From positions 52,414 to 116,413 of the forward strand of contig WFMF01000523.1 in the NCBI GenBank assembly GCA_011033025.1: a stretch of 64,000 nt of DNA, read 5' to 3'. Position 1 is the first letter of the stretch; each line of letters begins with the position of its first letter. Under the pieces are notes generated by a model. It did no database searches. It saw only the letters and a list, made by a program, of their open reading frames with translations, and had not been told where the DNA came from. Positions 38,342 to 49,901 of the stretch are shown here, piece by piece. A program made the position numbers and the translations under genes. This DNA comes from Beroe forskalii. Taxonomy: Eukaryota; Ctenophora; Nuda; Beroida; Beroidae.

Positions 38342-41300
38342 CTATACTATCGTCTTCTTTTCAGGTCTCACATACACTTTCTCCCTTTGAAACTTCCTGT
38401 ATTTCAGCCTAAGAGCATCCAACATCGCCTGTGAGGGTAGATATATGAAATATGGAAACTAATAAATGAATAAATCAATCCAAGCACAAGTCATTGACGT
38501 CAATAAAATCGTTTCGCTTAATACTCCGGTCCAATAGAATCTGTCATCAAATTTGCGCTTGGGAAACTTGAGCGAAATAAAGGTTTGCTCCAATAGAGCA
38601 ATATTTTCTGACGTCAACATAATGTAAAATGTATAGCTTTGAGATTGATAAACTACGTAAGCAATTGTGACATCATAATCGGTAATACTTCTCTGATACA
38701 TATTGTGTAACGTCAATGATCGGTCCAGTTCTTGACCTCAATCAAAAAAAAAGTAATCCCTCGGTTCGAGGGTCGACCGAGGACTCGGCCTCGTTTTTTA
38801 TCGATGATTCAAGTTTTACCGAGACCGATGTCACAAAACATGCCCCAGTCGACCAGTTCAATATAATTTCACCTTTTTGTAAGCGAAGTAGAAGTATATG
38901 ACGGGGTTAGAGCACGCACTCAGAAGGATGGTGGAACAACTGATGGTGAGAAGGTTGCAATACGCTGTGAAACTGACATCTAGCAACCCTGAGCCTTTCA
39001 AAAACCTGGAGAGATAAACCATTTTAAATACGAGATCTGACGTGATGGGTTATAAAACTCAAAGATTTTTTGACCATTATTAAACATCTGCCCGCACTCA
39101 TCTGTAAGACACAAGTTCTACCCAATCCATTGTCCCTCTCACCTGAGCAAGATATCGATGGAGAGCAGCCACCAGAGCATGTAGCAGATAACGAACTGAG
39201 TGACCATGAGAAGGGTGTTAAACGCACTCCTGATAATGACCCTCAGACGCAGATCCAACCGAGTTATCCGCTTCTGTCGCTGGTACTTAGAGTTGATCTG
39301 ATCCATTATTTTGCGTTTTATGCTCGTTTTGATGCGCCGCACAATGGGAGCTGCTGGATTCTCGGGGGCTTCAGCCGCACTTGGCTTGGCTGGCGACTGT
39401 TCGGGAGCGCTAAGTGAGGACTCCTTCCCGTTCTCATGAGATCGGTCAGTTGACGAGGAGGGGGATGATTTCTTGGTGAAGCTCCCACTCACAACACACT
39501 TCCTCAAGACGTTGAAACTACGGCTCAGAGAATTGCTCTTCTCAAGGCTATGCTTGGGTGTGCCAGGGCCGGGTGAGTCATTGGTTTCAGTCTGGGTGAA
39601 ATCACAACATGTCCGATCCTCACTGGTCCTCGTCCGATCCTCGCTATTCCTCGTCTGTAGATCCTCACTTGTCCTCGTGTGTTTGACAGTGGTGTCACTG
39701 ATAACTGACGCCTCCTCATAGGTATCGCCTCGTGGTAACGAGAACCGGGGTGCCACACTCTGATCCTCACTACACTCGTACTCTAGGGACTGGTTTCCCG
39801 CCGAGGAGGATTGCTCGGCCAGGGAGGGTTGCTTGAAAACCGAGACATTCTCCCAGGAGCTGCACTCCTCTTCAGCTGCCTCCTCCTCCTCCTTCTCTTC
39901 TCTGACGAGCGAGGGGGAAGGGAGAGGGCAAGTCTCCGTGCACAACTTGAATATGTTCTCCTCTTTGATGCTGTTGGAGCGACACTTGAGGGCCACCTCC
40001 TCGAATATAGATCCTGCTCTGGAGTTGCTGGAGGTCCGGAGTCCGGGGAACCGCGGAGGAGGACGACTCATGGCTTTGATGTCTTTCATATCTGAGAGGT
40101 GAAAAGTCTTAATAAGAGGGAATCAGTGATCTCTAGGTCATTGTATGTGAAACCGGCATAACCGAATGGATACCGAATAAAAAGTCGGGTATTTTTCAAA
40201 TCCACAACCCATGATGTTTTATAATTCATATCTTACCCTTGTCAAGGAGTTTCTTCATCGCTTCCACGACCACAGAAGCCATATCCGGTCCCTTTGGAGG
40301 GTCGGAGACAGAGGCCCCCTCTCGGGCCGGGGGTGGCGTTCTCACAGGGGACACTTCCTCACTGTCAGAATCCAACTTGATGCTGAACTTCGAACTGTCT
40401 GAGGAATGTGGAATGTCAGAATCTACCTTGATGCTGAACTTCAAACTGTCTGAGGAATGTGGAATAAAAGTGAACACTGAACAAGGATAGAGAAAGTTAT
40501 AGGAGTTCTATGTAAAGTTGGTGTCTGGAAAGTTGGGGTGGTGAATAGACTCAGGTTGTGATATCACAAGTTCGGAGATGGACCGATTAATGGTAATGTA
40601 TATAGTGATGTTAGAAGTTTCACATGAAAGCCCTTTCTGTACGCGATCGATTGCAACGACCATATATTACAACAAGAGGCGTGTATATATAGTACATCTT
40701 TTAGATGTACCTCATTGATAATTCTACAATGGCCCCTTTAACACAACTTTTCCCAAATTTCACTTACTCATGTTACCAACCATATGGTAACTTTCAAAAT
40801 TTGCCTGCCCCAAAACAGCAGGTACGTTTAGGGTCCCAAATTACGGGGGACTGAACAAAGCCCTAGTGCTATCTGGAATATTACGAAGTCGTATTTCTAT
40901 TGCTTCCTTGTGTTTGAATTTAGACATAAGTTCATTTGGAAATCCCCAGCTAATTGTAACGGTGAACCACAATGCCTAAATCTACATTGCGTCCCAACAA
41001 TCACAATGATAGTTGATAATTGTTTTGGTAATTGCATCGAAAATTCTGTTGCAATTTCTTCAATTCTAGACTTTATTAACAAAATCGATTTAAAAACGTA
41101 ACAAAGATCAGTTTTGTCTTTTTTGTTCTACTCACAACGGTCGTTGTCCTTGCAGTCGAAGTACTTGAGGCTGACAGGACACTCGTCAGCTTTGTACGAC
41201 TCTGACCTGTGGTAGTAAGACATTTCATCTCAAGAAATCTCATCTCCCTGCCCTGACCCCAACCTTTACTCGGAGTTGAAATATTTCGAGTTAAAGTGAG

Positions 41301-44300
41301 ATGAAGTGACGTTGGATAAAGTAACTTGGGATGAAGTGTCGTGAGATGAAGTGTTGTGAGATAAAGTGTCGTGAGATCAAATGTCCACTCCTCCGACCTG
41401 TTGCTCTTCGTGAAGCTGCGGGACTGTATCCTCTCGAAGGCGCCGTTGCCCGCCGTCTTCACGATGAAGGAGTTGATGTAGTAGGCCACCAGGGCGTCCG
41501 GGTCCGTGGTGGCCGTGTTGTCGAAGTTGGTCTTCTCCAGGGAGGTCACGGCGAACTCCATCAAGTCCTGGTCTATGTTCTCCGTCTCTTTCTGAGGTGG
41601 GAGGTGAGCTTTAGGCATCGCACACGGGACGGAATAATCCGCCTTATGATTAGGGTGATATACAATAAATCACTTCTCCCTTGCAGCTCTCCAACATTTC
41701 ATCAGACTTTCGTTAGAAAGTGAGAACAAGAGTGTGGTCTCCAAACTCTTGTGAGACCGAGGGTTCTCAGCTGCTCTCTTACCTCGTACTTTTCGAGTTC
41801 TGTGAGACTGAGGGGTCGTCTGAAGAACTGTACGGAGTTGGAGAGGTTGCTCAGAGCTGCCGATATCCTCCTGCTCTTACGCAGGACTGCCGGGGTTCTC
41901 TTGCACTTAGTTTCGATTGTGTCACCTTCACCACCTTCTGAAGAGTGGAGACTCTATTACTCCTGATTTAAACACTTGAAAACTCACGGCCAGTAATTCT
42001 TACATTACAGTCATTTTAATTTCTGAACCATAATATGTGCAATATGTGCTTACCTCTGGTTTAAGCACTTGAAATCTCACGGCAAGCAATTTTAATTTTA
42101 CAGTTTTTTTAATTTCTGAATCTAAATATGTGCAATATGTGTTATTAAGTGTTTGATAAAGCAGTCCTTAAAATGCTGGGTTTGAGATAATATGGTAAAA
42201 TGCGAAGTAAGGTAGCCAACCCCCTCCCCCTTAAATTTAAGTTAAAATTGAGAAAGAGATTGGAAAATTTCCTTGATTATTTTCATGATCAGTCGGATTT
42301 CACGGCTTAAAGTTAAACACATTTTTAAAGGTGGTTTCAGTCTAGACATATAATGAGCTCTTCCTGCTTTGATATTATCATCCAGAAATATCAAATTCAT
42401 GCGCCCTATTATATTTTAAATTTAAACTGCTCAAGAGCTGCCACTAAGTTATGAGCCTTGTTCAATTCCACTTCCAATATAAACTTACCCTTAGCGATAT
42501 TACCAATCTTCAGCTTGTGATGGATGGTCTTCAACTGAATCACCTGGAATATGAGTTGTTATTATAAGATATCATTCTTCATTCGAAGAAGAGGAGGAGG
42601 AGTTAAATAATACCACTGGTCCACGACTTAATTCATGGTTGTGGTACTTTTGTTCGTACAATTAAAGAAGATACACCATCAAACTCATACGTAAATAATA
42701 AACCTCTATTTAGATTTTAAAAGGGGTATTTATCACTTTGACAGCGCCTGTCAAATTTATGAAGGACACATTTATTTATTAGGTTTTAATTTGACATTGA
42801 CTTCACAGTGTTTCATACCTTGTAAACTATTTGCAAGTAGAAAGCTATGACAAGTATCCCTGGCACGAATATTGGCACCACTATCAAGAAGAAGTGGAAG
42901 CAAATCCTCTCCTGTTGGAAACATTGAAGTCAAGCCATAGTTCGTGTTATATCAAAACATTTAAATGATTTATAAGATGCTAAGATGCACATGAAATGAA
43001 GCATTTACAGAATAAAGACTTCGGACACTTCAACCCATTTAGTATTCTAGTTCACGTGCCTTCCTTGATATACGGTCAAAACTTTCTGAATGTGATAATA
43101 AATGATCCATTGGCTTCAATAAAATTTTAAATTATAACCGTTTTCATGGTGTCTCACTCGAACTTCATTTCATGAAGAAAATATTTTGATAAATTCTCAA
43201 GAAATGCCCGTTGCTCTACGCCAACTCAAATGACACTTTTACACTAGATATAACACTGACACCAGCAAAGTAAAGGAGCCCCCTACTCAAAAGTGACCCC
43301 CTACACCACAAGATGTGACCCAACACGTTAACACTAACCTTGATGAGGGTGAACTTGTCCTCCATGAACCAGATGCACACAGCCACGTGTCTGCTGTACC
43401 GGTACTGTACTCCCACAGTGTACGGGGCTAATGCCAGCAACAGGAGGACCGACCAGATGATCGCTGCAGTCACCTTCACCCGGTACTTGGTGATGAGGTG
43501 CGGCGCGCGCAGCGGGTGTATCACCACGATATACCGAACCAAGGTGAGCATGGTGAGGAACCACAGGGAACTCCTGCAATGTTACCATGGTCAGGGAACT
43601 CCTGCAAGGTTACCATGGTCAGGGAACTCCTGCAAGGTTACCATGGTGAGGGAACTACTGCAAGGTTACCATGGTGAGGGAACTCCTGCAAGGTTACCAT
43701 GGTGAGGAACTCCTGCAAGGTTACCATGGTGAGGGAACTCCTGCAAGGTTACCATGGTGAGGGAACTCCTGCAAGGTTATCATGGTGAGGGAACTCCTGC
43801 AAAGTTACCATGGTCAGGGAACTCCTGCAAAGTTACCATGGTCAGGGAACTCCTGCAAGGTTATCATGGTGAGGGAACTCCTGCAAAGTTACCATGGTGA
43901 GGGAACACAGGGAACTCCTGCAAGGTTACCATGGTGAGGGAACTCCTGCAAGGTTACCATGGTGAGGGAACTCCTGCAAGGTTACCATGGTGAGGAACCA
44001 CAGGGAACTCCTGCAAAGTAACCATGGTGAGGGAACTCCTGCAAGGTTATCATGGTGAGGGAACTCCTGCAAAGTTACCATGGTGAGGGAACACAGGGAA
44101 CTCCTGCAAGGTTACCATGGTGAGGGAACTCCTGAAAGGTTATCATGGTGAGGGAACTCCTGCGAGGTTACTATGGTGAGGAACCACAGAGCACTCCTGC
44201 AAGGTTACCATGGTGAGGAACCACAGAGAACTCCTGCAAGGTTACCATGGTGAGGAACCACAGGGAACTCCTGCAAGGTTATCATGGTGAGGGAACTCCT

Positions 44301-45470
44301 GCAAGGTTACCATGGTGAGGGAACTCCTGCAAGGTTACCATGGTGAGGGAACTCCTGCAAGGTTACCATGGTGAGAGGACTCCTGCTAAGAGAGGGGTAT
44401 GAATGGTTTTCTCGGGTTATATCTGCATCTCAAATATTAACTTTAATTTAAAATTTACAGAACATAGAACTTGAAACTTCGAAGAGCGGAAACTTTTGCG
44501 CACCATAAAATTGACAAATTTTATTTAAAATCCAATGAAAAAAAGTGCAATTCAAGGGTATATTTCATGTCACTGGTAACTGAGTTACCCTCATCATAAA
44601 AGTTATGAAGAGTAATTGCACGATAATGAATCGCCGATGAAATAACGTCAGCAAAGGAAATGGATTTCATTAAAATTCAAATCATAGTTCAGGGCACACC
44701 CTTGAAGGAGACAAATTAAATAAATAAATTCATATTCATCACTGCACGCAATAAAATGCGTCACAATTCACCAAAATTCGGAACTCACCCATCGAAGAAC
44801 CAAGCACTGTTAACTTTAGCAAGATACCGAATAAATTCATGTTACACAATTAATTATACAAACTATAAATTCTCCCCTCGTACCTGACTGTGAGGTTGAA
44901 GAGGACGCCGGTCAGGTTACAGAGCACGAAGACGAGGAGGTTGTCCTCGTTGATGCCCGAGGCTCGGGCCCCGGAGAGGAGGGTGGCAGCAGAAAACACC
45001 AGCACCCCACTGTACAACACGTCACTCAGACTCAGGTTGAAGATGAAGAGACTGGAGGCGAGGCGGGCTTTGCTGCAGTTACGCTTCGTTACCGCTCGTA
45101 CAGCGAACAGAACTGTGAGGGGGAGAGTGGGGAATTAGATAAGTAGGGAATATGAAGATGTTAATTGTGAGTTAGGGAATATATGGAGTTGTGAGAGTTA
45201 GAGAACAGAAAACAAGCTGAACTTCTTATTGGTTCTGCCCATTTACAATTAAAACGCATATCTTATTAGTGAGATGAAGCGAACGTCACTAAATGCGTTT
45301 CAATCTGTTAATGTGTCAATAAAGGAAATTCTTTCCTGAATGAACTGAAGGAAGTACCTATGAGGTTGAAGGATATCCCGAGAGCTGAGAAGATGAGGAG
45401 AGTGGATCCCAGAGCCTTGTCCAACCCTGGATTGTAGCTGTACTCCAGGTTATTGGAAACTGAGGCATCA
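38342..45470 (-). CDS. Orphan class A GPCR with ~500-residue intracellular loop 3, twelve exons (5' end missing)
   Basis: Exons on the minus strand, each joining in frame: 45470-45358, 45112-44884, 43573-43339, 42911-42819, 42543-42489, 41937-41783, 41591-41398, 41206-41136, 40449-40237, 40091-39143, 39005-38873 and 38428-38342 (stop TAG). About 840 residues. TM1 is STLLIFSALGISFNLIVL. TM2 has NLSLSDVL. TM3 runs from C3.25 (LCNLTG) to VRY in place of DRY. TM4-TM5 follow, with P5.50 in VPIFVPG. TM6 reads QFVICYMLWWLL, with Leu where CWxP has Pro6.50. TM7 is CSNPVIYFYF. Position 3.32 is Phe, so it is not a classical amine receptor. Exons 5-10 encode loop 3, which is Ser/Glu-rich and has a doubled SSDS-KFSIK-DSD block, RTSEDRT repeats and basic ends. 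It probably carries phosphorylation and scaffold sites. The first exon shown needs two bases from an upstream exon that I could not find. Confidence 0.87.
41219..41385. mobile_element. TIR element (family A) making up nearly all of a GPCR intron
   Basis: The ends GACATTTCATCTCA and TGAGATCAAATGTC match the termini of the 14163-14373 element, and the interiors share the CCTGCCCTGACCCC block and TGTCGTGAGAT motifs. It fills 167 of the 191 bases between the donor at 41397 and the acceptor at 41207, with about 12 bp of intron on each side. Confidence 0.75.
43571..44390 (-). repeat. 28-29-bp minisatellite that copies the GPCR exon 3 splice acceptor
   Basis: About 28 tandem units. On the minus strand each reads CCATGGTAACCTTGCAGGAG then TTCCCTCA. 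The true acceptor at 43574 lies in the terminal unit (ATTGCAG then GAGTTCCCTGTGG), so the array is an amplification of the intron-exon junction. Some units retain an extra GTTCCTCA/CCACAG piece from the exon. Confidence 0.88.
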
Positions 45471-48240
45471 CTGAAATGGGTGGGAATCAGATAGAATGTA
45501 ATTATTGGGGGTGATAACTTCAAATTGAGAGATTATTCTCTACAAAGATATTTCAAGTTGTATAGGGGCAAGAAATATCTTTTTCCAACCTGGCATTAAC
45601 TGGAAGTGCAAATGTGGGATCCATTGGGAGATGCTGTAGGCTACTTTTCACTTTACAACCTAAATGATGGCTTTATTCAACAAGTTATTTTGTTGACAAG
45701 TGACGGATCTATGAAATCGATTATAATGTTTAAAGTGGCAAAATCTTATCTTAAACTTCACAATAGGAGAATATTGATTATTGGTTTTGAATGAACAATA
45801 ATACACACAAAACCATCGACCAAAAAATAAAATTGAGACCATGTGCAAGCCAAGACGAAGCAAACAAGTTATTTACCAACATCGATGACCATAAGATAGT
45901 TTTACGAGAAAGTTAATTAACTTTCACAGGAAACATTCAGAGAGGGAATCAATAACAACAGACGACTGTACAGCAGGTGCGAGAACCAACGTGAAGGGTA
46001 TTAAAGATGCCTGAAATTAGCATAAACTCATGGAATAAGCTATTGTAGAGATAGGTATAATACAATCATCCTAAAGATATGGGATATTAGGATATGCTAA
46101 AAGATAACAGTGTCATGAATACATGATATAATTTCGTGGAGGGGCTAATATGTTCATAGCTAATCACGAGGACAGACAGCGGCATCCGGTAAGATGGCGA
46201 TTGCAGCCCGGGAACGTTTTGAGCATTGCCCGCCCCATAGAAAGCGAAACTAACATTTCCAACACATCCTCAAGTTTGATTGAACGTACCAACTTTCGTG
46301 TTGTTAAGTTATTACTATTGGGTAAAAGTGGTCTGTGTAATTATTAGTGACCTCATCACTATAACTATGAAATAGCAAAAGAGTAAAGGAACGTATACGA
46401 TGAGATAATTAATGATGACACCGCATCATAACGAAAATTGCTTTTTTATCTTTCAGTGACCAGTGACACTTCACACGACTTACATTGCCTTTTCACTGAA
46501 AAGAGTTCTTTCTTAATTAAACAATTCATGATAGCTTCATGAAAAGAGCCAGGGCAAATTATGTATTCAACAAAAGAAAAATAATAATGATCAACGTGTC
46601 TATTACAAATGATGATATTAAAAGTTCGTCTGTTAGGCTTAAAGTTCATATCAATAAAAACCTAAGAATTGATATGAAATTAAAAATGCATCTTGACTCT
46701 TGAGTATAATTAAACACCTTTGGAATGTTCAGACATATATGAAATTAAGAGAAAACTTGCTGCATCCGTGTCTGAGCGTTAAATAGTCCTTAATCATGCA
46801 GCACTTTCTCATTGCGATTCAAACCCTAATTGCAATATCTCCCCTAGTCTAGGATGGTAAAGATTGAGTGGTATTACTCGGGTTGATACCACCCACATAT
46901 TATGGTTAGTTTAAACTGACACTGGAACATCGAGCAACTCTAATCTAACAATTCAATGATCGGTCTGAGAGACATTTGCTTGACTATTATATTATATGGA
47001 GCAGTGTTCACAGCTCAGAACAAAGTAGATGGCGAAAATATAAGGCTAAAATAGGACAAAAATACTGCCAACGCAAACATCGCCCCACACATATTGCATG
47101 TGTCATTGTGCTTCTTCAAAACAATCATATGCAACAAAGCAAGCAGGTCAAAGCAGCTTGGAGCAGATTTGTGTCAATATATTGATGTTAACTAAACAAT
47201 GTGAAATTAAGAAATGAAACCTGGTCCAAGACATATGAGTCTACGGGCTTTCAATCTAAATATCACAAAGTACTCTGCATATCAAACTATATGACTTACA
47301 TATTGTACAAACTACTGACAACAAAGAAAGTTTTCAACTACAAAGACTTATACCTTTATTGTTTGTGAGTTATAAGACACGAACAGTAATAAGTTCCAAT
47401 ACAAATAATTCCACACTAGACAAACAAATGTATAAAATGATGGAAGAAGCTCTTCTTTTAAATTAAAGTAAAGATTAAAAGCTTCATAGCTACTGAGAAT
47501 TTACAGCGACTGCTCTAAATTATTTAACCTTATAATGATGAACTCAAATAAGGGGCGCATTCTTCCGTTATCACAAGGGCACTCAATAATTACGTCAGCA
47601 ATTTCTAGCTACTTTAACCCTCCCCCTCCCCGAACAAATCCTTCACTATTTTAGTATTTTAAAGTTTAATACCTTTTTCCTCGACAGCAGATAGCAAACC
47701 TGATATGTTACGGCTTCGATAAAACGAAAGTATATTAGCAGGCGAAAATAGATCACATAGAATGGGGACGTGTTACCAGGAAAATTCGTACATTGAGGTA
47801 ATTTATAATCATCTAAATAGCGATGTACTCAGATTCCGATGGTTTACTAATGTAGTGATATAGGCAGGCTTAGTTCTGTGAAGTTAGAGAGAAAGGCTCA
47901 ATATTCTAACCGCTGCAATCTCGCAACACTCCACGCCGGATACGATAAGCCATTTTCAGAGGTTCTGCCCCATGGCTCTTTAACGACTTAATCTAAATGA
48001 GGCATTACAATGTGCAAACAGAAAGCCGTTGCAACATGACATACATGTATTGGAAGGGCATTACTAAACGCAGTCGTTTGAGGAGGTGAGTTCACCAGTA
48101 AATCTCATGGAACAGAAACTGTTTCATTTGGAAGAGGAGAAATGTAAACTGGTAAGAATAACCAAAGTTACACGTACCTACAGCAGCTATAAATAATCTT
48201 ATTTTTAGGAGGATTCATCACCACCGAGCAGGAAAAAGAG
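45471..48240. other. Probable 5' intron/upstream region of the multi-exon GPCR
   Basis: AT-rich sequence with no exon I can assign. The acceptor CCCACCCATTTCAG at 45471-45484 shows that a further exon exists at higher coordinates. Confidence 0.45.
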
Positions 48241-48264
48241 ACTTGCTAGATGTTCGTGCGATCT

Positions 48265-48545
48265 AGATGGAACAGGGGGGATCAGTAAGATGTCTTAGTG
48301 ATCCATGGAACAGGGGGGATCAGTAAGATGTCTGAGTGATCTATGGAACAGGAGGATCAGTAAGATTTCTGAGTGATCTATGGAACAGGGGGGATCAGTA
48401 AGATTTCTGAGTGATCTATGGAACAGGGGGGATCAGTAAGATTTCTGAGTGATCTAGACGGAACAGGTGGGATCATTAAAATGTTCGTGCGATCTAGACG
48501 GAACAGGGGGGACCAGTAAAATGTCTGAGTGATCTAAGGAACCCT
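48265..48545 (+). repeat. ~37-bp minisatellite (about 7-8 copies)
   Basis: Units of GGAACAGGGGGGATCAGTAA, followed by GATxTCTGAGTGATCTA. The first and seventh copies have a CGTGCGATCTAGA variant. Confidence 0.88.
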
Positions 48546-48807
48546 TCACCCACAGTGTTACATGTGTTTGATAGCACATGGGTGTTCAAGTTCAGCAGAC
48601 AGATAACTGCTTGAGTTGGGGCCATTGGGGTTTATTACCCAATTTTCTGTATAGAAACCTGTCCAACATATCAGCCAAACCGCGACCGTTGCCCCTCAAT
48701 CGTCTATTGTGAGGGGCCTTGTCGTATGGCACAGCGCATCCTAGGAAGCGCACTTTACGTCTTTACCTACCTACCTACCGTATGGGCGTTCAGGCGCGTT
48801 AAAGTTA

Positions 48808-49224
48808 TACCTTATTGGCCGTTATTAAACCGGCCTTTTTTTAACCGGCCCTATGGACAAAAATCGAATCATTTTTGAACCATTTTAGGGGCCCCAAGGA
48901 CAAAAATTTTTCAAGCAGTGGCCAAACCAAGAAATTTTTGCTCAAGAAAAGTCACGAAAACCAACTTATACTAAGTAATTTACATCAAAAACTCAAATCC
49001 TGGTCTAATATCATGATTTAGGTCATTACCTGTGTTATATAATGACAGTAAAATGAATATAACAGTACATAAGCCAAGTACTAAAAGTTTCATCTGGCCT
49101 AAATCAATTGACCTTTCATTTAATCGGCCCCTCTTTAATCGGCCATCTTTAACCGGCCCTTTGGACAAAAATCTCAAAGTCGTTTTTGACCTTAAGGGCT
49201 GGTTAAATAAAGGCCAATAAGGTA
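48808..49224. mobile_element. TIR element (family B), 417 bp
   Basis: The termini TACCTTATTGGCC and GGCCAATAAGGTA are perfect inverted repeats, shared with the 23148-23297 element. Subterminal ACCGGCC and AATCGGCC blocks repeat at both ends. No coding capacity. Confidence 0.75.
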
Positions 49225-49900
49225 GCTGGGTCTGGTCAAACACACTAAAAGGCTATTATATGGGCGGGCGATATGGTTGGGCCAATTCAAACACTCTTAT
49301 ATGGAGACCCTAGAGACCTATAATTATCTGGAGACTGAAGTATTTCCGTGATGCACGCAACTCAGACCAAATTTATGCAAATATTCACCAGACTCTACTT
49401 CACCGGGTTTACACACGACTGATCTTGGTAGATAATTATTAATTACACCAAATTACCCACTTTTGTCATTGTTTCAGTCGCCTGTATCCGCGTATCACGA
49501 CTAGGAAACACTCATTTACAGTACGTAAATATTTAAACGGCAAAATTATATTTTATGAGCTATAAGCACAGAAGATGATTTGCTACTATTTAGCATGACA
49601 GTTCAATTTCATCGAAACACAATATATGCATGCTTATGGCTCATCATAGATCTATAGATAAGTAGATAGTTAGAAATGTGTGACTACAAAAATACATTCA
49701 TTAAACAATAAAGTAGTAATTTTTCACATACTTTTAAGGCCTGATATCATGCCATATTGAACCGCAGTCCAATGAATGCTGTAAAATGTGAGAAATTGAA
49801 TCGCCAGTAGCGCCGCGCTCAAAACATCAGTTTAAAGTGTAAGCAATGTAGAAATTTTGGTAGTAAAATAGCGTACGTCAGGTGGAAATGTTGGATGTGA
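49225..49900. other. No recognisable gene
   Basis: AT-rich spacer between the family B element and the GC-rich repeat cluster. Confidence 0.4.
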
Positions 49901-49901
49901 T

